Below are positions 1 through 12,875 of a stretch of 64,000 bases of DNA, piece by piece. A program made the translations under genes and the position numbers. Under the pieces are notes generated by a model. That model saw nothing but the letters and a program-made list of their open reading frames with translations. It searched no databases and was not told the DNA's origin. The stretch's first letter is position 1; every line of letters begins with the position of its first letter. The DNA comes from Euglena gracilis (Eukaryota > Euglenida > Euglenophyceae > Euglenales), in assembly GCA_039621445.1 (NCBI GenBank), contig CP154957.1, positions 17,616,595 to 17,680,594 on the forward strand, given 5' to 3'.

Positions 1-1281
1 CCATGGAGTGGGCCGGTATGTATGGAGGGGTCGCTGAGCTCTTATCCCTTTATGGGTAAGAGCGAAGCTTACCACCGGCGAAACCCCCCCCCCTCGACCC
101 CCCCCCCCCGGGTCGGGGCCACCTCGGGAACCGACGGATTATCACCATGATCCCGGCCCGGTTCCCGGATTTTTTTTTTTCAGTCGCGAGCGACTGGATT
201 CCTAGTTTCCGAATCACCCGGAGTTGACCCCCAACTCCCCGCCAGGCCCGAGTTATTCACGCGCGAAGGGGTCCAAACTGGGTAGGATTTACCCGCCCCC
301 CCCCCCCTGGATAAGCCCCCCCCCCCTTTGGACTCTGCCATTTCGGCCAAAAAATGTCAATTTTCAAAATATCTCCAAAATGAAGCCAAATCAAAGGAAA
401 TGTCCGCAGACCTAATTTGAAGCCCTTGGAACGCCCCATCTACTGGTATTTTGATTTCCCCGCAACTCCCCGCCTAGCCCGAGATACGGCCGTTTTTGGC
501 CCAGATGTACACTGTACACTTGTACACTTGTACACTTTTCCCACTGTTCGACTTAGCCGTTTTCGGGGGGTGGGGGGTCAAAAAACCAATGTTTTCAAAA
601 TTTCTCGAAAATGATGCAAAATCAAAGGAAATGTCCGGAGACCTAAATTGAAGCCCCTGGGACGCTCTATGTACTGGGATTATGGTTTCCCCACAACTCC
701 CCGCGTAGCCCGAGATACGGGCGTTTTTCGGCCAATTTAGGCCATTTTAGGCAATTTTGTACACTTTTTCCACTGTTCGACTTGGCCGTTTTCGGCCAAA
801 AAAGTCGAAAAAAATCAAAAAAAAATTTTTTGCCCGAAACGATGTTTTTTGGCCTCCCGGACCCGGAAAAACTGTTTTTGAGCCGAAAACGAGCGTTTTT
901 CGACCCACCAGCGCCCCGTTTTGGGCCGCCGACCCATTGACTTTGGGTCAAAACCGGGTCAAAAAAGTCGAAAAAAATCAAAAAAAAATTTTGCCCGAAA
1001 CGATGTTTTTTGGCCTCCCGGACCCGGAAAAACTGTTTTTGAGCCGAAAACGAGCGTTTTTCGACCCACCAGCGCCCCGTTTTGGGCCGCCGACCCATTG
1101 ACTTTGGGTCAAAACCGGGTCAAAAAAGTCGAAAAAAATCGAAAAAAAATTTTTGCCTGAAACGATGTTTTTAGGCCTCCCAGACCCGGAAAAACTGTTT
1201 TTGAGCCGAAAATGAGCGTTTTTCGACCCACCGGCCCCCCCATTTCTGGCACAAAACCCATGCATTTCAGGCAAAAGAGCT
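1..1281 (+). repeat. Satellite monomer A1 (three internal subrepeats)
   Basis: Type A monomer of 1281 bp. It has a gtacac-rich stretch near 506-535 and three copies of the ~160 bp subrepeat (starts near 803, 966 and 1127) that ends each A monomer. The other A monomers are A2 2430-3544, A3 3545-4663, A4 5811-7080, A5 8228-9352, A6 10494-11723 and A7 12876-14351. Confidence 0.85.
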
Positions 1282-2429
1282 CCATGGAGTGGGCCGGTAT
1301 GTATGGAGGGGTCAATGAAGGGGTGGGTGCGCGCTTATTAAGAGCTCAGCACTATTCAAAACCTGGTTTCTTATAGGTGGGTTTCAATATCCGAAAAAGT
1401 TTTGAGCCGACAAAAAGCCAAAAGTGGCCAAAAACAGTCAAAAATTTCCTTCGGCGCCTTCGGCGCCGAAGAAAAAAGGGGGTGGTTGGGTTCAAAGTTC
1501 CCCAGGGGTTTCTTATAGGTGGGGGTCGCTGAGCTCTTATCTCTTTAGAGTAAGAGCGAAGCTTACCACTGGGGGAAAACCCCCCCCGAACCCCCCCCTC
1601 CCCCCCCCTCGGGGCCACCTCGGGAACCGGCGGATTATCACCATGACCCGTTCCCGAAATTTTTTTTTTCAGTCGCGAGCGACTGGATTCCTAGTTTCCG
1701 AATCACCTGGGTTTGACCCCCAACTCCCCGCCAGGCCCGAGTTATTCACGCGCGAAGGGGTCCAAACTGGGTAGGATTGGCCAACCCCCCTTTTTTAAGC
1801 CCCCCCCCTTTGGACTCTGCCATTTCGGCCAAAAAAATGTTAAATTTCCAAATATTTCCAAAATTAAGCCAAATCAAAGGAAATGTCCGAAGACCTAATT
1901 TGAAGCCCTTGGAACTCCCCATCTACCGGTATTTTGATTTGCCCGCAACTCCCCGCCTGGCCCGAGATACGGCCGTTTTCGGCCCGGATGGCGGTTTTGT
2001 ACACTTTTCCCTCTGTTCGACTTTTTCGGGGGGTGGGGGATCAAAAAATCGATGTTTTCAAAATTTCTCGAAAATGATGCAAAATCAAAGGAAATGTCCG
2101 GAGACCTAAATTGAAGCCCTTGGAACGCTCTATCTACTGGCCCGAAACGATGTTTTTTGGCCTCCCGGACCCGGAAAAACTGTTTTTGAGCCGAAACCGA
2201 GCGTTTTTCGACCTGCCAGCGCCCCGTTTTGGGCCGCCGACCCATTGACTTTGGGTCAAAACCGGGTCAAAAAAGTCGAAAAAAATCGAAAAAAAATTTT
2301 TTGCCCGAAACGATGTTTTTAGGCCTCCCAGACCCGGAAAAACTGTTTTTGAGCCGAAAATAAGCGTTTTTCGACCCACCGGCCCCCCCATTTCTGGCAC
2401 AAAACCTATGCATTTCAGGCAAAAGAGCT
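1282..2429 (+). repeat. Satellite monomer B1
   Basis: Type B monomer of about 1148 bp. It is marked by the palindromic cttcggcgccttcggcgccgaag region near 1449-1471 and by a single subrepeat copy at the 3' end. The other B monomers are B2 4664-5810, B3 7081-8227, B4 9353-10493, B5 11724-12875 and B6 14352-15511. Length is tightly held (1141-1160 bp), unlike type A. Confidence 0.85.
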
Positions 2430-5400
2430 CCATGGAGTGGGCCGGTATGTATGGAGGGGTCGCTGAGCTCTTATCCCTTTATGGGTAAGAGCGAAGCTTA
2501 CCACCGGCGAAACCCCCCCCTCGACCCCCCCCCCCCGGGTCGGGGCCCCCTCGGGAACCGACGGATTATCACCATGATCCCGGCCCGGTTCCCGGATTTT
2601 TTTTTTTCAGTCGCGAGCGACTGGATTCCTAGTTTCCGAATCACCCGGAGTTGACCCCCAACTCCCCGCCAGGCCCGAGTTATTCACGCGCGAAGGGGTC
2701 CAAACTGGGTAGGATTTACCCGCCCCCCCCCTGGATAAGCCCCCCCCCCCTTTGGACTCTGCCATTTCGGCCAAAAAATGTCAATTTTCAAAATATCTCC
2801 AAAATGAAGCCAAATCAAAGGAAATGTCCGCAGACCTAATTTGATGCCCTTGGAACGCCCCATCTACTGGTATTTTGATTTCCCCGCAACTCCCCGCCTA
2901 GCCCGAGATACGGCCGTTTTTGGCCCAGATGTACACTGTACACTTGTACACTTGTACACTTTTCCCACTGTTCGACTTAGCCGTTTTCGGGGGGTGGGGG
3001 GTCAAAAAACCAATGTTTTCAAAATTTCTCGAAAATGATGCAAAATCAAAGGAAATGTCCGGAGACCTAAATTGAAGCCCCTGGGACGCTCTATGTACTG
3101 GGATTATGGTTTCCCCACAACTCCCCGCGTAGCCCGAGATACGGGCGTTTTTCGGCCCATTTAGGCCATTTTAGGCAATTTTGTACACTTTTTCCACTGT
3201 TCGACTTGGCCGTTTTCGGCCAAAAAAGTCGAAAAAAATCAAAAAAAAAATTTTTGCCCGAAACGATGTTTTTTGGCCTCCCGGACCCGGAAAAACTGTT
3301 TTTGAGCCGAAAACGAGCGTTTTTCGACCCACCAGCGCCCCGTTTTGGGCCGCCGACCCATTGACTTTGGGTCAAAACCGGGTCAAAAAAGTCGAAAAAA
3401 ATCGAAAAAAAATTTTTGCCCGAAACGATGTTTTTAGGCCTCCCAGACCCGGAAAAACTGTTTTTGAGCCGAAAATGAGCGTTTTTCGACCCACCGGCCC
3501 CCCCATTTCTGGCACAAAACCCATGCATTTCAGGCAAAAGAGCTCCATGGAGTGGGCCGGTATGTATGGAGGGGTCGCTGAGCTCTTATCCCTTTATGGG
3601 TAAGAGCGAAGCTTACCACCGGCGAAACCCCCCCCCCTCGACCCCCCCCCCCCCGGGTCGGGGCCACCTCGGGAACCGACGGATTATCACCATGATCCCG
3701 GCCCGGTTCCCGGATTTTTTTTTTTCAGTCGCGAGCGACTGGATTCCTAGTTTCCGAATCACCCGGAGTTGACCCCCAACTCCCCGCCAGGCCCGAGTTA
3801 TTCACGCGCGAAGGGGTCCAAACTGGGTAGGACCCCCCCCCCCCCCCCCCCGACAACCCCCCCCCCCCTTTGGACTCTGCCATTTCGGCCAAAAAATGTC
3901 AATTTTCAAAATATCTCCAAAATGAAGCCAAATCAAAGGAAATGTCCGCAGACCTAATTTGAAGCCCTTGGAACGCCCCATCTACTGGTATTTTGATTTC
4001 CCCGCAACTCCCCGCCTAGCCCGAGATACGGCCGTTTTTGGCCCAGATGTACACTGTACACTTGTACACTTGTACACTTTTCCCACTGTTCGACTTAGCC
4101 GTTTTCGGGGGGTGGGGGGTCAAAAAACCAATGTTTTCAAAATTTCTCGAAAATGATGCAAAATCAAAGGAAATGTCCGGAGACCTAAATTGAAGCCCCT
4201 GGGACGCTCTATGTACTGGGATTATGGTTTCCCCACAACTCCCCGCGTAGCCCGAGATACGGGCGTTTTTCGGCCAATTTAGGCCATTTTAGGCAATTTT
4301 GTACACTTTTTCCACTGTTCGACTTGGCCGTTTTCGGCCAAAAAAGTCGAAAAAAATCAAAAAAAAAATTTTTGCCCGAAACGATGTTTTTTGGCCTCCC
4401 GGACCCGGAAAAACTGTTTTTGAGCCGAAAACGAGCGTTTTTCGACCCACCAGCGCCCCGTTTTGGGCCGCCGACCCATTGACTTTGGGTCAAAACCGGG
4501 TCAAAAAAGTCGAAAAAAAATCGAAAAAAAAATTTTGCCCGAAACGATGTTTTTAGGCCTCCCAGACCCGGAAAAACTGTTTTTGAGCCGAAAATGAGCG
4601 TTTTTCGACCCACCGGCCCCCCCATTTCTGGCACAAAACCCATGCATTTCAGGCAAAAGAGCTCCATGGAGTGGGCCGGTATGTATGGAGGGGTCAATGA
4701 AGGGGTGGGTGCGCGCTTATTAAGAGCTCAGCACTATTCAAAACCTGGTTTCTTATAGGTGGGTTTCAATATCCGAAAAAGTTTTGAGCCGACAAAAAGC
4801 CAAAAGTGGCCAAAAACAGTCAAAAATTTCCTTCGGCGCCTTCGGCGCCGAAGAAAAAAGGGGGTGGTTGGGTTCAAAGTTCCCCAGGGGTTTCTTATAG
4901 GTGGGGGTCGCTGAGCTCTTATCTCTTTAGAGTAAGAGCGAAGCTTACCACTGGGGGAAAACCCCCCCCGAACCCCCCCCTCCCCCCCCCTCGGGGCCAC
5001 CTCGGGAACCGGCGGATTATCACCATGACCCGTTCCCGAAATTTTTTTTTCAGTCGCGAGCGACTGGATTCCTAGTTTCCGAATCACCTGGGTTTGACCC
5101 CCAACTCCCCGCCAGGCCCGAGTTATTCACGCGCGAAGGGGTCCAAACTGGGTAGGATTGGCCAACCCCCCTTTTTTAAGCCCCCCCCCTTTGGACTCTG
5201 CCATTTCGGCCAAAAAAATGTCAATTTTCAAAATATTTCCAAAATTAAGCCAAATCAAAGGAAATGTCCGAAGACCTAATTTGAAGCCCTTGGAACTCCC
5301 CATCTACCGGTATTTTGATTTGCCCGCAACTCCCCGCCTGGCCCGAGATACGGCCGTTTTCGGCCCGGATGGCGGTTTTGTACACTTTTCCCTCTGTTCG

Positions 5401-8400
5401 ACTTTTTCGGGGGGTGGGGGATCAAAAAATCGATGTTTTCAAAATTTCTCGAAAATGATGCAAAATCAAAGGAAATGTCCGGAGACCTAAATTGAAGCCC
5501 TTGGAACACTCTATCTACTGGCCCGAAACGATGTTTTTTGGCCTCCCGGACCCGGAAAAACTGTTTTTGAGCCGAAACCGAGCGTTTTTCGACCTGCCAG
5601 CGCCCCGTTTTGGGCCGCCGACCCATTGACTTTGGGTCAAAACCGGGTCAAAAAAAGTGAAAAAAAATCGAAAATTTTTTTTGCCCGAAACGATGTTTTT
5701 AGGCCTACCGGACCCGGAAAAAACTGTTTTTGAGCCGAAAATAAGCGTTTTTCGACCCACCGGCCCCCCCATTTCTGGCACAAAACCCATGCATTTCAGG
5801 CAAAAGAGCTCCATGGAGTGGGCCGGTATGTATGGAGGGGTCGCTGAGCTCTTATCCCTTTATGGGTAAGAGCGAAGCTTACCACCGGCGAAACCCCCCC
5901 CCTCGACCCCCCCCCCCCGGGTCGGGGCCACCTCGGGAACCGACGGATTATCACCATGATCCCGGCCCGGTTCCCGGATTTTTTTTTTCAGTCGCGAGCG
6001 ACTGGATTCCTAGTTTCCGAATCACCCGGAGTTGACCCCCAACTCCCCGCCAGGCCCGAGTTATTCACGCGCGAAGGGGTCCAAACTGGGTAGGATTTAC
6101 CCGCCCCCCCCCCCTTGAAAAGCCCCCCCCCCCCCTTTGGACTCTGCCATTTCGGCCAAAAAATGTCAATTTTCAAAATATCTCCAAAATGAAGCCAAAT
6201 CAAAGGAAATGTCCGCAGACCTAATTTGAAGCCCTTGGAACGCCCCATCTACTGGTATTTTGATTTCCCCGCAACTCCCCGCCTAGCCCGAGATACGGCC
6301 GTTTTTGGCCCAGATGTACACTGTACACTTGTACACTTGTACACTTTTCCCACTGTTCGACTTAGCCGTTTTCGGGGGGTGGGGGGTCAAAAAACCAATG
6401 TTTTCAAAATTTCTCGAAAATGATGCAAAATCAAAGGAAATGTCCGGAGACCTAAATTGAAGCCCCTGGGACGCTCTATGTACTGGGATTATGGTTTCCC
6501 CACAACTCCCCGCGTAGCCCGAGATACGGGCGTTTTTCGGCCAATTTAGGCCATTTTAGGCAATTTTTTGTTCGACTTTTCGACTTGGCCGCGGCCAAAA
6601 AAGTCGAAAAAAATCAAAAAAAAATTTTTTGCCCGAAACGATGTTTTTTGGCCTCCCGGACCCGGAAAAACTGTTTTTGAGCCGAAAACGAGCGTTTTTC
6701 GACCCACCAGCGCCCCGTTTTGGGCCGCCGACCCATTGACTTTGGGTCAAAACCGGGTCAAAAAAGTCGAAAAAAATCAAAAAAAAAATTTTGCCCGTAA
6801 CGATGTTTTTTGGCCTCCCGGACCCGGAAAAACTGTTTTTGAGCCGAAAACGAGCGTTTTTCGACCCACCAGCGCCCCGTTTTGGGCCGCCGACCCATTG
6901 ACTTTGGGTCAAAACCGGGTCAAAAAAGTCGAAAAAAATCAAAAAAAAATTTTGCCCGAAACGATGTTTTTAGGCCTCCCAGACCCGGAAAAACTGTTTT
7001 TGAGCCGAAAATGAGCGTTTTTCGACCCACCGGCCCCCCCATTTCTGGCACAAAACCCATGCATTTCAGGCAAAAGAGCTCCATGGAGTGGGCCGGTATG
7101 TATGGAGGGGTCAATGAAGGGGTGGGTGCGCGCTTATTAAGAGCTCAGCACTATTCAAAACCTGGTTTCTTATAGGTGGGTTTCAATATCCGAAAAAGTT
7201 TTGAGCCGACAAAAAGCCAAAAGTGGCCAAAAACAGTCAAAAATTTCCTTCGGCGCCTTCGGCGCCGAAGAAAAAAGGGGGTGGTTGGGTTCAAAGTTCC
7301 CCAGGGGTTTCTTATAGGTGGGGGTCGCTGAGCTCTTATCTCTTTAGAGTAAGAGCGAAGCTTACCACTGGGGGAAAACCCCCCCCGAACCCCCCCCTCC
7401 CCCCCCCTCGGGGCCACCTCGGGAACCGGCGGATTATCACCATGACCCGTTCCCGAAATTTTTTTTTTCAGTCGCGAGCGACTGGATTCCTAGTTTCCGA
7501 ATCACCTGGGTTTGACCCCCAACTCCCCGCCAGGCCCGAGTTATTCACGCGCGAAGGGGTCCAAACTGGGTAGGATTGGCCAACCCCCCTTTTTTAAGCC
7601 CCCCCCCTTTGGACTCTGCCATTTCGGCCAAAAAAATGTCAATTTTCAAAATATTTCCAAAATTAAGCCAAATCAAAGGAAATGTCCGAAGACCTAATTT
7701 GAAGCCCTTGGAACTCCCCATCTACCGGTATTTTGATTTGCCCGCAACTCCCCGCCTGGCCCGAGATACGGCCGTTTTCGGCCCGGATGGCGGTTTTGTA
7801 CACTTTTCCCTCTGTTCGACTTTTTCGGGGGGTGGGGGATCAAAAAATCGATGTTTTCAAAATTTCTCGAAAATGATGCAAAATCAAAGGAAATGTCCGG
7901 AGACCTAAATTGAAGCCCTTGGAACGCTCTATCTACTGGCCCGAAACGATGTTTTTTGGCCTCCCGGACCCGGAAAAACTGTTTTTGAGCCGAAACCGAG
8001 CGTTTTTCGACCTGCCAGCGCCCCGTTTTGGGCCGCCGACCCATTGACTTTGGGTCAAAACCGGGTCAAAAAAGTCGAAAAAAATCGAAAAAAATTTTTT
8101 GCCCGAAACGATGTTTTTAGGCCTCCCAGACCCGGAAAAACTGTTTTTGAGCCGAAAATAAGCGTTTTTCGACCCACCGGCCCCCCCATTTCTGGCACAA
8201 AACCCATGCATTTCAGGCAAAAGAGCTCCATGGAGTGGGCCGGTATGTATGGAGGGGTCGCTGAGCTCTTATCCCTTTATGGGTAAGAGCGAAGCTTACC
8301 ACCGGCGAAACCCCCCCCCCGCCCCCCCCCCCCCCCGGGTCGGGGCCCCCTCGGGAACCGACGGATTATCACCATGATCCCGGCCCGGTTCCCGGATTTT

Positions 8401-11400
8401 TTTTTTTCAGTCGCGAGCGACTGGATTCCTAGTTTCCGAATCACCCGGAGTTGACCCCCAACTCCCCGCCAGGCCCGAGTTATTCACGCGCGAAGGGGTC
8501 CAAACTGGGTAGGATTTACCCGCCCCCCCCCCTGGATAAGCCCCCCCCCCCTTTGGACTCTGCCATTTCGGCCAAAAAATGTCAATTTTCAAAATATCTC
8601 CAAAATGAAGCCAAATCAAAGGAAATGTCCGCAGACCTAATTTGATGCCCTTGGAACGCCCCATCTACTGGTATTTTGATTTCCCCGCAACTCCCCGCCT
8701 AGCCCGAGATACGGCCGTTTTTGGCCCAGATGTACACTGTACACTTGTACACTTGTACACTTTTCCCACTGTTCGACTTAGCCGTTTTCGGGGGGTGGGG
8801 GGTCAAAAAACCAATGTTTTCAAAATTTCTCGAAAATGATGCAAAATCAAAGGAAATGTCCGGAGACCTAAATTGAAGCCCCTGGGACGCTCTATGTACT
8901 GGGATTATGGTTTCCCCACAACTCCCCGCGTAGCCCGAGATACGGGCGTTTTTCGGCCCATTTAGGCCATTTTAGGCAATTTTGTACACTTTTTCCACTG
9001 TTCGACTTGGCCGTTTTCGGCCAAAAAAGTCGAAAAAAAAACAAAAAAATTTTTTTTGCCCGAAACGATGTTTTTTGGCCTCCCGGACCCGGAAAACTGT
9101 TTTTGAGCCGAAAACGAGCGTTTTTCGACCCACCAGCGCCCCGTTTTGGGCCGCCGACCCATTGACTTTGGGTCAAAACCGGGTCAAAAAAGTCGAAAAA
9201 AATCGAAAAAAAATTTTTGCCCGAAACGACGATGTTTTTAGGCCTCCCAGAGAAAAAAAAAAAAACTGTTTTTGAGCCGAAAATGAGCGTTTTTCGACCC
9301 ACCGGCCCCCCCATTTCTGGCACAAAACCCATGCATTTCAGGCAAAAGAGCTCCATGGAGTGGGCCGGTATGTATGGAGGGGTCAATGAAGGGGTGGGTG
9401 CGCGCTTATTAAGAGCTCAGCACTATTCAAAACCTGGTTTCTTATAGGTGGGTTTCAATATCCGAAAAAGTTTTGAGCCGACAAAAAGCCAAAAGTGGCC
9501 AAAAACAGTCAAAAATTTCCTTCGGCGCCTTCGGCGCCGAAGAAAAAAGGGGGTGGTTGGGTTCAAAGTTCCCCAGGGGTTTCTTATAGGTGGGGGTCGC
9601 TGAGCTCTTATCTCTTTAGAGTAAGAGCGAAGCTTACCACTGGGGGAAAACCCCCCCCGAACCCCCCCCCCCCCCCCCCCCCCCGGGACCACCTCGGGAA
9701 CCGCCGAATTATCATCATACCCCTTCCCCAAATTTTTTTTTTTCAGTCGCGAGCGACTGGATTCCTAGTTTCCGAATCACCTGGGTTTGACCCCCAACTC
9801 CCCGCCAGGCCCGAGTTATTCACGCGCGAAGGGGTCCAAACTGGGTAGGATTGGCCAACCCCCCTTTTTTAAGCCCCCCCCCTTTGGACTCTGCCATTTC
9901 GGCCAAAAAAATGTCAATTTTCAAAATATTTCCAAAATTAAGCCAAATCAAAGGAAATGTCCGAAGACCTAATTTGAAGCCCTTGGAACTCCCCATCTAC
10001 CGGTATTTTGATTTGCCCGCAACTCCCCGCCTGGCCCGAGATACGGCCGTTTTCGGCCCGGATGGCGGTTTTGTACACTTTTCCCTCTGTTCGACTTTTT
10101 CGGGGGGTGGGGGATCAAAAAATCGATGTTTTCAAAATTTCTCGAAAATCAAAGGAAATGTCCGGAGACCTAAATTGAAGCCCTTGGAACACTCTATCTA
10201 CTGGCCCGAAACGATGTTTTTTGGCCTCCCGGACCCGGAAAAACTGTTTTTGAGCCGAAACCGAGCGTTTTTCGACCTGCCAGCGCCCCGTTTTGGGCCG
10301 CCGACCCATTGACTTTGGGTCAAAACCGGGTCAAAAAAGTCGAAAAAAATCGAAAAAAAATTTTTTGCCCGAAACGATGTTTTTAGGCCTCCCAGACCCG
10401 GAAAAACTGTTTTTGAGCCGAAAATAAGCGTTTTTCGACCCACCGGCCCCCCCATTTCTGGCACAAAACCCATGCATTTCAGGCAAAAGAGCTCCATGGA
10501 GTGGGCCGGTATGTATGGAGGGGTCGCTGAGCTCTTATCCCTTTATGGGTAAGAGCGAAGCTTACCACCGGCGAAACCCCCCCCTCCCCCCCCCCCCGGG
10601 TCGGGGCCACCAGGAGAACCGACGGATTATCACCATGATCCCGGCCCGGTTCCCGGATTTTTTTTTTCAGTCGCGAGCGACTGGATTCCTAGTTTCCGAA
10701 TCACCCGGAGTTGACCCCCAACTCCCCGCCAGGCCCGAGTTATTCACGCGCGAAGGGGTCCAAACTGGGTAGGATTTACCCGCCCCCCCCCCTGGATAAG
10801 CCCCCCCCCCCCTTTGGACTCTGCCATTTCGGCCAAAAAATGTCAATTTTCAAAATATCTCCAAAATGAAGCCAAATCAAAGGAAATGTCCGCAGACCTA
10901 ATTTGAAGCCCTTGGAACGCCCCATCTACTGGTATTTTGATTTCCCCGCAACTCCCCGCCTAGCCCGAGATACGGCCGTTTTTGGCCCAGATGTACACTG
11001 TACACTTGTACACTTGTACACTTTTCCCACTGTTCGACTTAGCCGTTTTCGGGGGGTGGGGGGTCAAAAAACCAATGTTTTCAAAATTTCTCGAAAATGA
11101 TGCAAAATCAAAGGAAATGTCCGGAGACCTAAATTGAAGCCCCTGGGACGCTCTATGTACTGGGATTATGGTTTCCCCACAACTCCCCGCGTAGCCCGAG
11201 ATACGGGCGTTTTTCGGCCAATTTAGGCCATTTTAGGCAATTTTGTACACTTTTTCCACTGTTCGACTTGGCCGTTTTCGGCCAAAAAAGTCAAAAAAAA
11301 TCAAAAAAAAATTTTGCCCGAAACGATGTTTTTTGGCCTCCCGGACCCGGAAAAACTGTTTTTGAGCCGAAAACGAGCGTTTTTCGACCGCCGTTTCGGC

Positions 11401-12875
11401 CAAAAAGTCGAAAAAAAACAAAAAAAAAAATTTTGCCCGAAACGATGTTTTTTGGCCTCCCGGACCCGGAAAAACTGTTTTTGAGCCGAAAACGAGCGTT
11501 TTTCGACCCACCAGCGCCCCGTTTTGGGCCGCCGACCCATTGACTTTGGGTCAAAACCGGGTCAAAAAAGTCGAAAAAAATCGAAAAAAAATTTTTGCCC
11601 GAAACGATGTTTTTAGGCCTCCCAGACCCGGAAAAACTGTTTTTGAGCCGAAAATGAGCGTTTTTCGACCCACCGGCCCCCCCATTTCTGGCACAAAACC
11701 CATGCATTTCAGGCAAAAGAGCTCCATGGAGTGGGCCGGTATGTATGGAGGGGTCAATGAAGGGGTGGGTGCGCGCTTATTAAGAGCTCAGCACTATTCA
11801 AAACCTGGTTTCTTATAGGTGGGTTTCAATATCCGAAAAAGTTTTGAGCCGACAAAAAGCCAAAAGTGGCCAAAAACAGTCAAAAATTTCCTTCGGCGCC
11901 TTCGGCGCCGAAGAAAAAAGGGGGTGGTTGGGTTCAAAGTTCCCCAGGGGTTTCTTATAGGTGGGGGTCGCTGAGCTCTTATCTCTTTAGAGTAAGAGCG
12001 AAGCTTACCACTGGGGGAAAACCCCCCCCGAACCCCCCCCTCCCCCCCCCTCGGGGCCACCTCGGGAACCGGCGGATTATCATCATGACCCGTTCCCGAA
12101 ATTTTTTTTTTCAGTCGCGAGCGACTGGATTCCTAGTTTCCGAATCACCTGGGTTTGACCCCCAACTCCCCGCCAGGCCCGAGTTATTCACGCGCGAAGG
12201 GGTCCAAACTGGGTAGGATTGGCCACCCCCCCTTTTTTAAGCCCCCCCCCTTTGGACTCTGCCATTTCGGCCAAAAAAATGTCAATTTTCAAAATATTTC
12301 CAAAATTAAGCCAAATCAAAGGAAATGTCCGAAGACCTAATTTGAAGCCCTTGGAACTCCCCATCTACCGGTATTTTGATTTGCCCGCAACTCCCCGCCT
12401 GGCCCGAGATACGGCCGTTTTCGGCCCGGATGGCGGTTTTGTACACTTTTCCCTCTGTTCGACTTTTTCGGGGGGTGTGGGATCAAAAAATCGATGTTTT
12501 CAAAATTTCTCGAAAATGATGCAAAATCAAAGGAAATGTCCGGAGACCTAAATTGAAGCCCTTGGAACGCTCTATCTACTGGCCCGAAACGATGTTTTTG
12601 GCCTCCGGACCCGGAAAAACTGTTTTTGAGCCGAAACCGAGCGTTTTTTTCGACCTGCCAGCCAGCGCCCCGTTTTGGGCCGCCGACCCATTGACTTTGG
12701 GTCAAAACCGAGTCAAAAAAGTACAAAAAAAACGCAAAAACATTTTTTGCCCGAAACGATGTTTTTAGGCCTCCCAGACCCGGAAAAACTGTTTTTGAGC
12801 CGAAAATAAGCGTTTTTCGACCCACCGGCCCCCCCATTTCTGGCACAAAACCCATGCATTTCAGGCAAAAGAGCT

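Noticed and set aside
803-1260. Possible CRISPR-like array of ~160 bp repeats
   Set aside because: Units are contiguous, with no unique spacers, and the DNA is eukaryotic with spliced genes.
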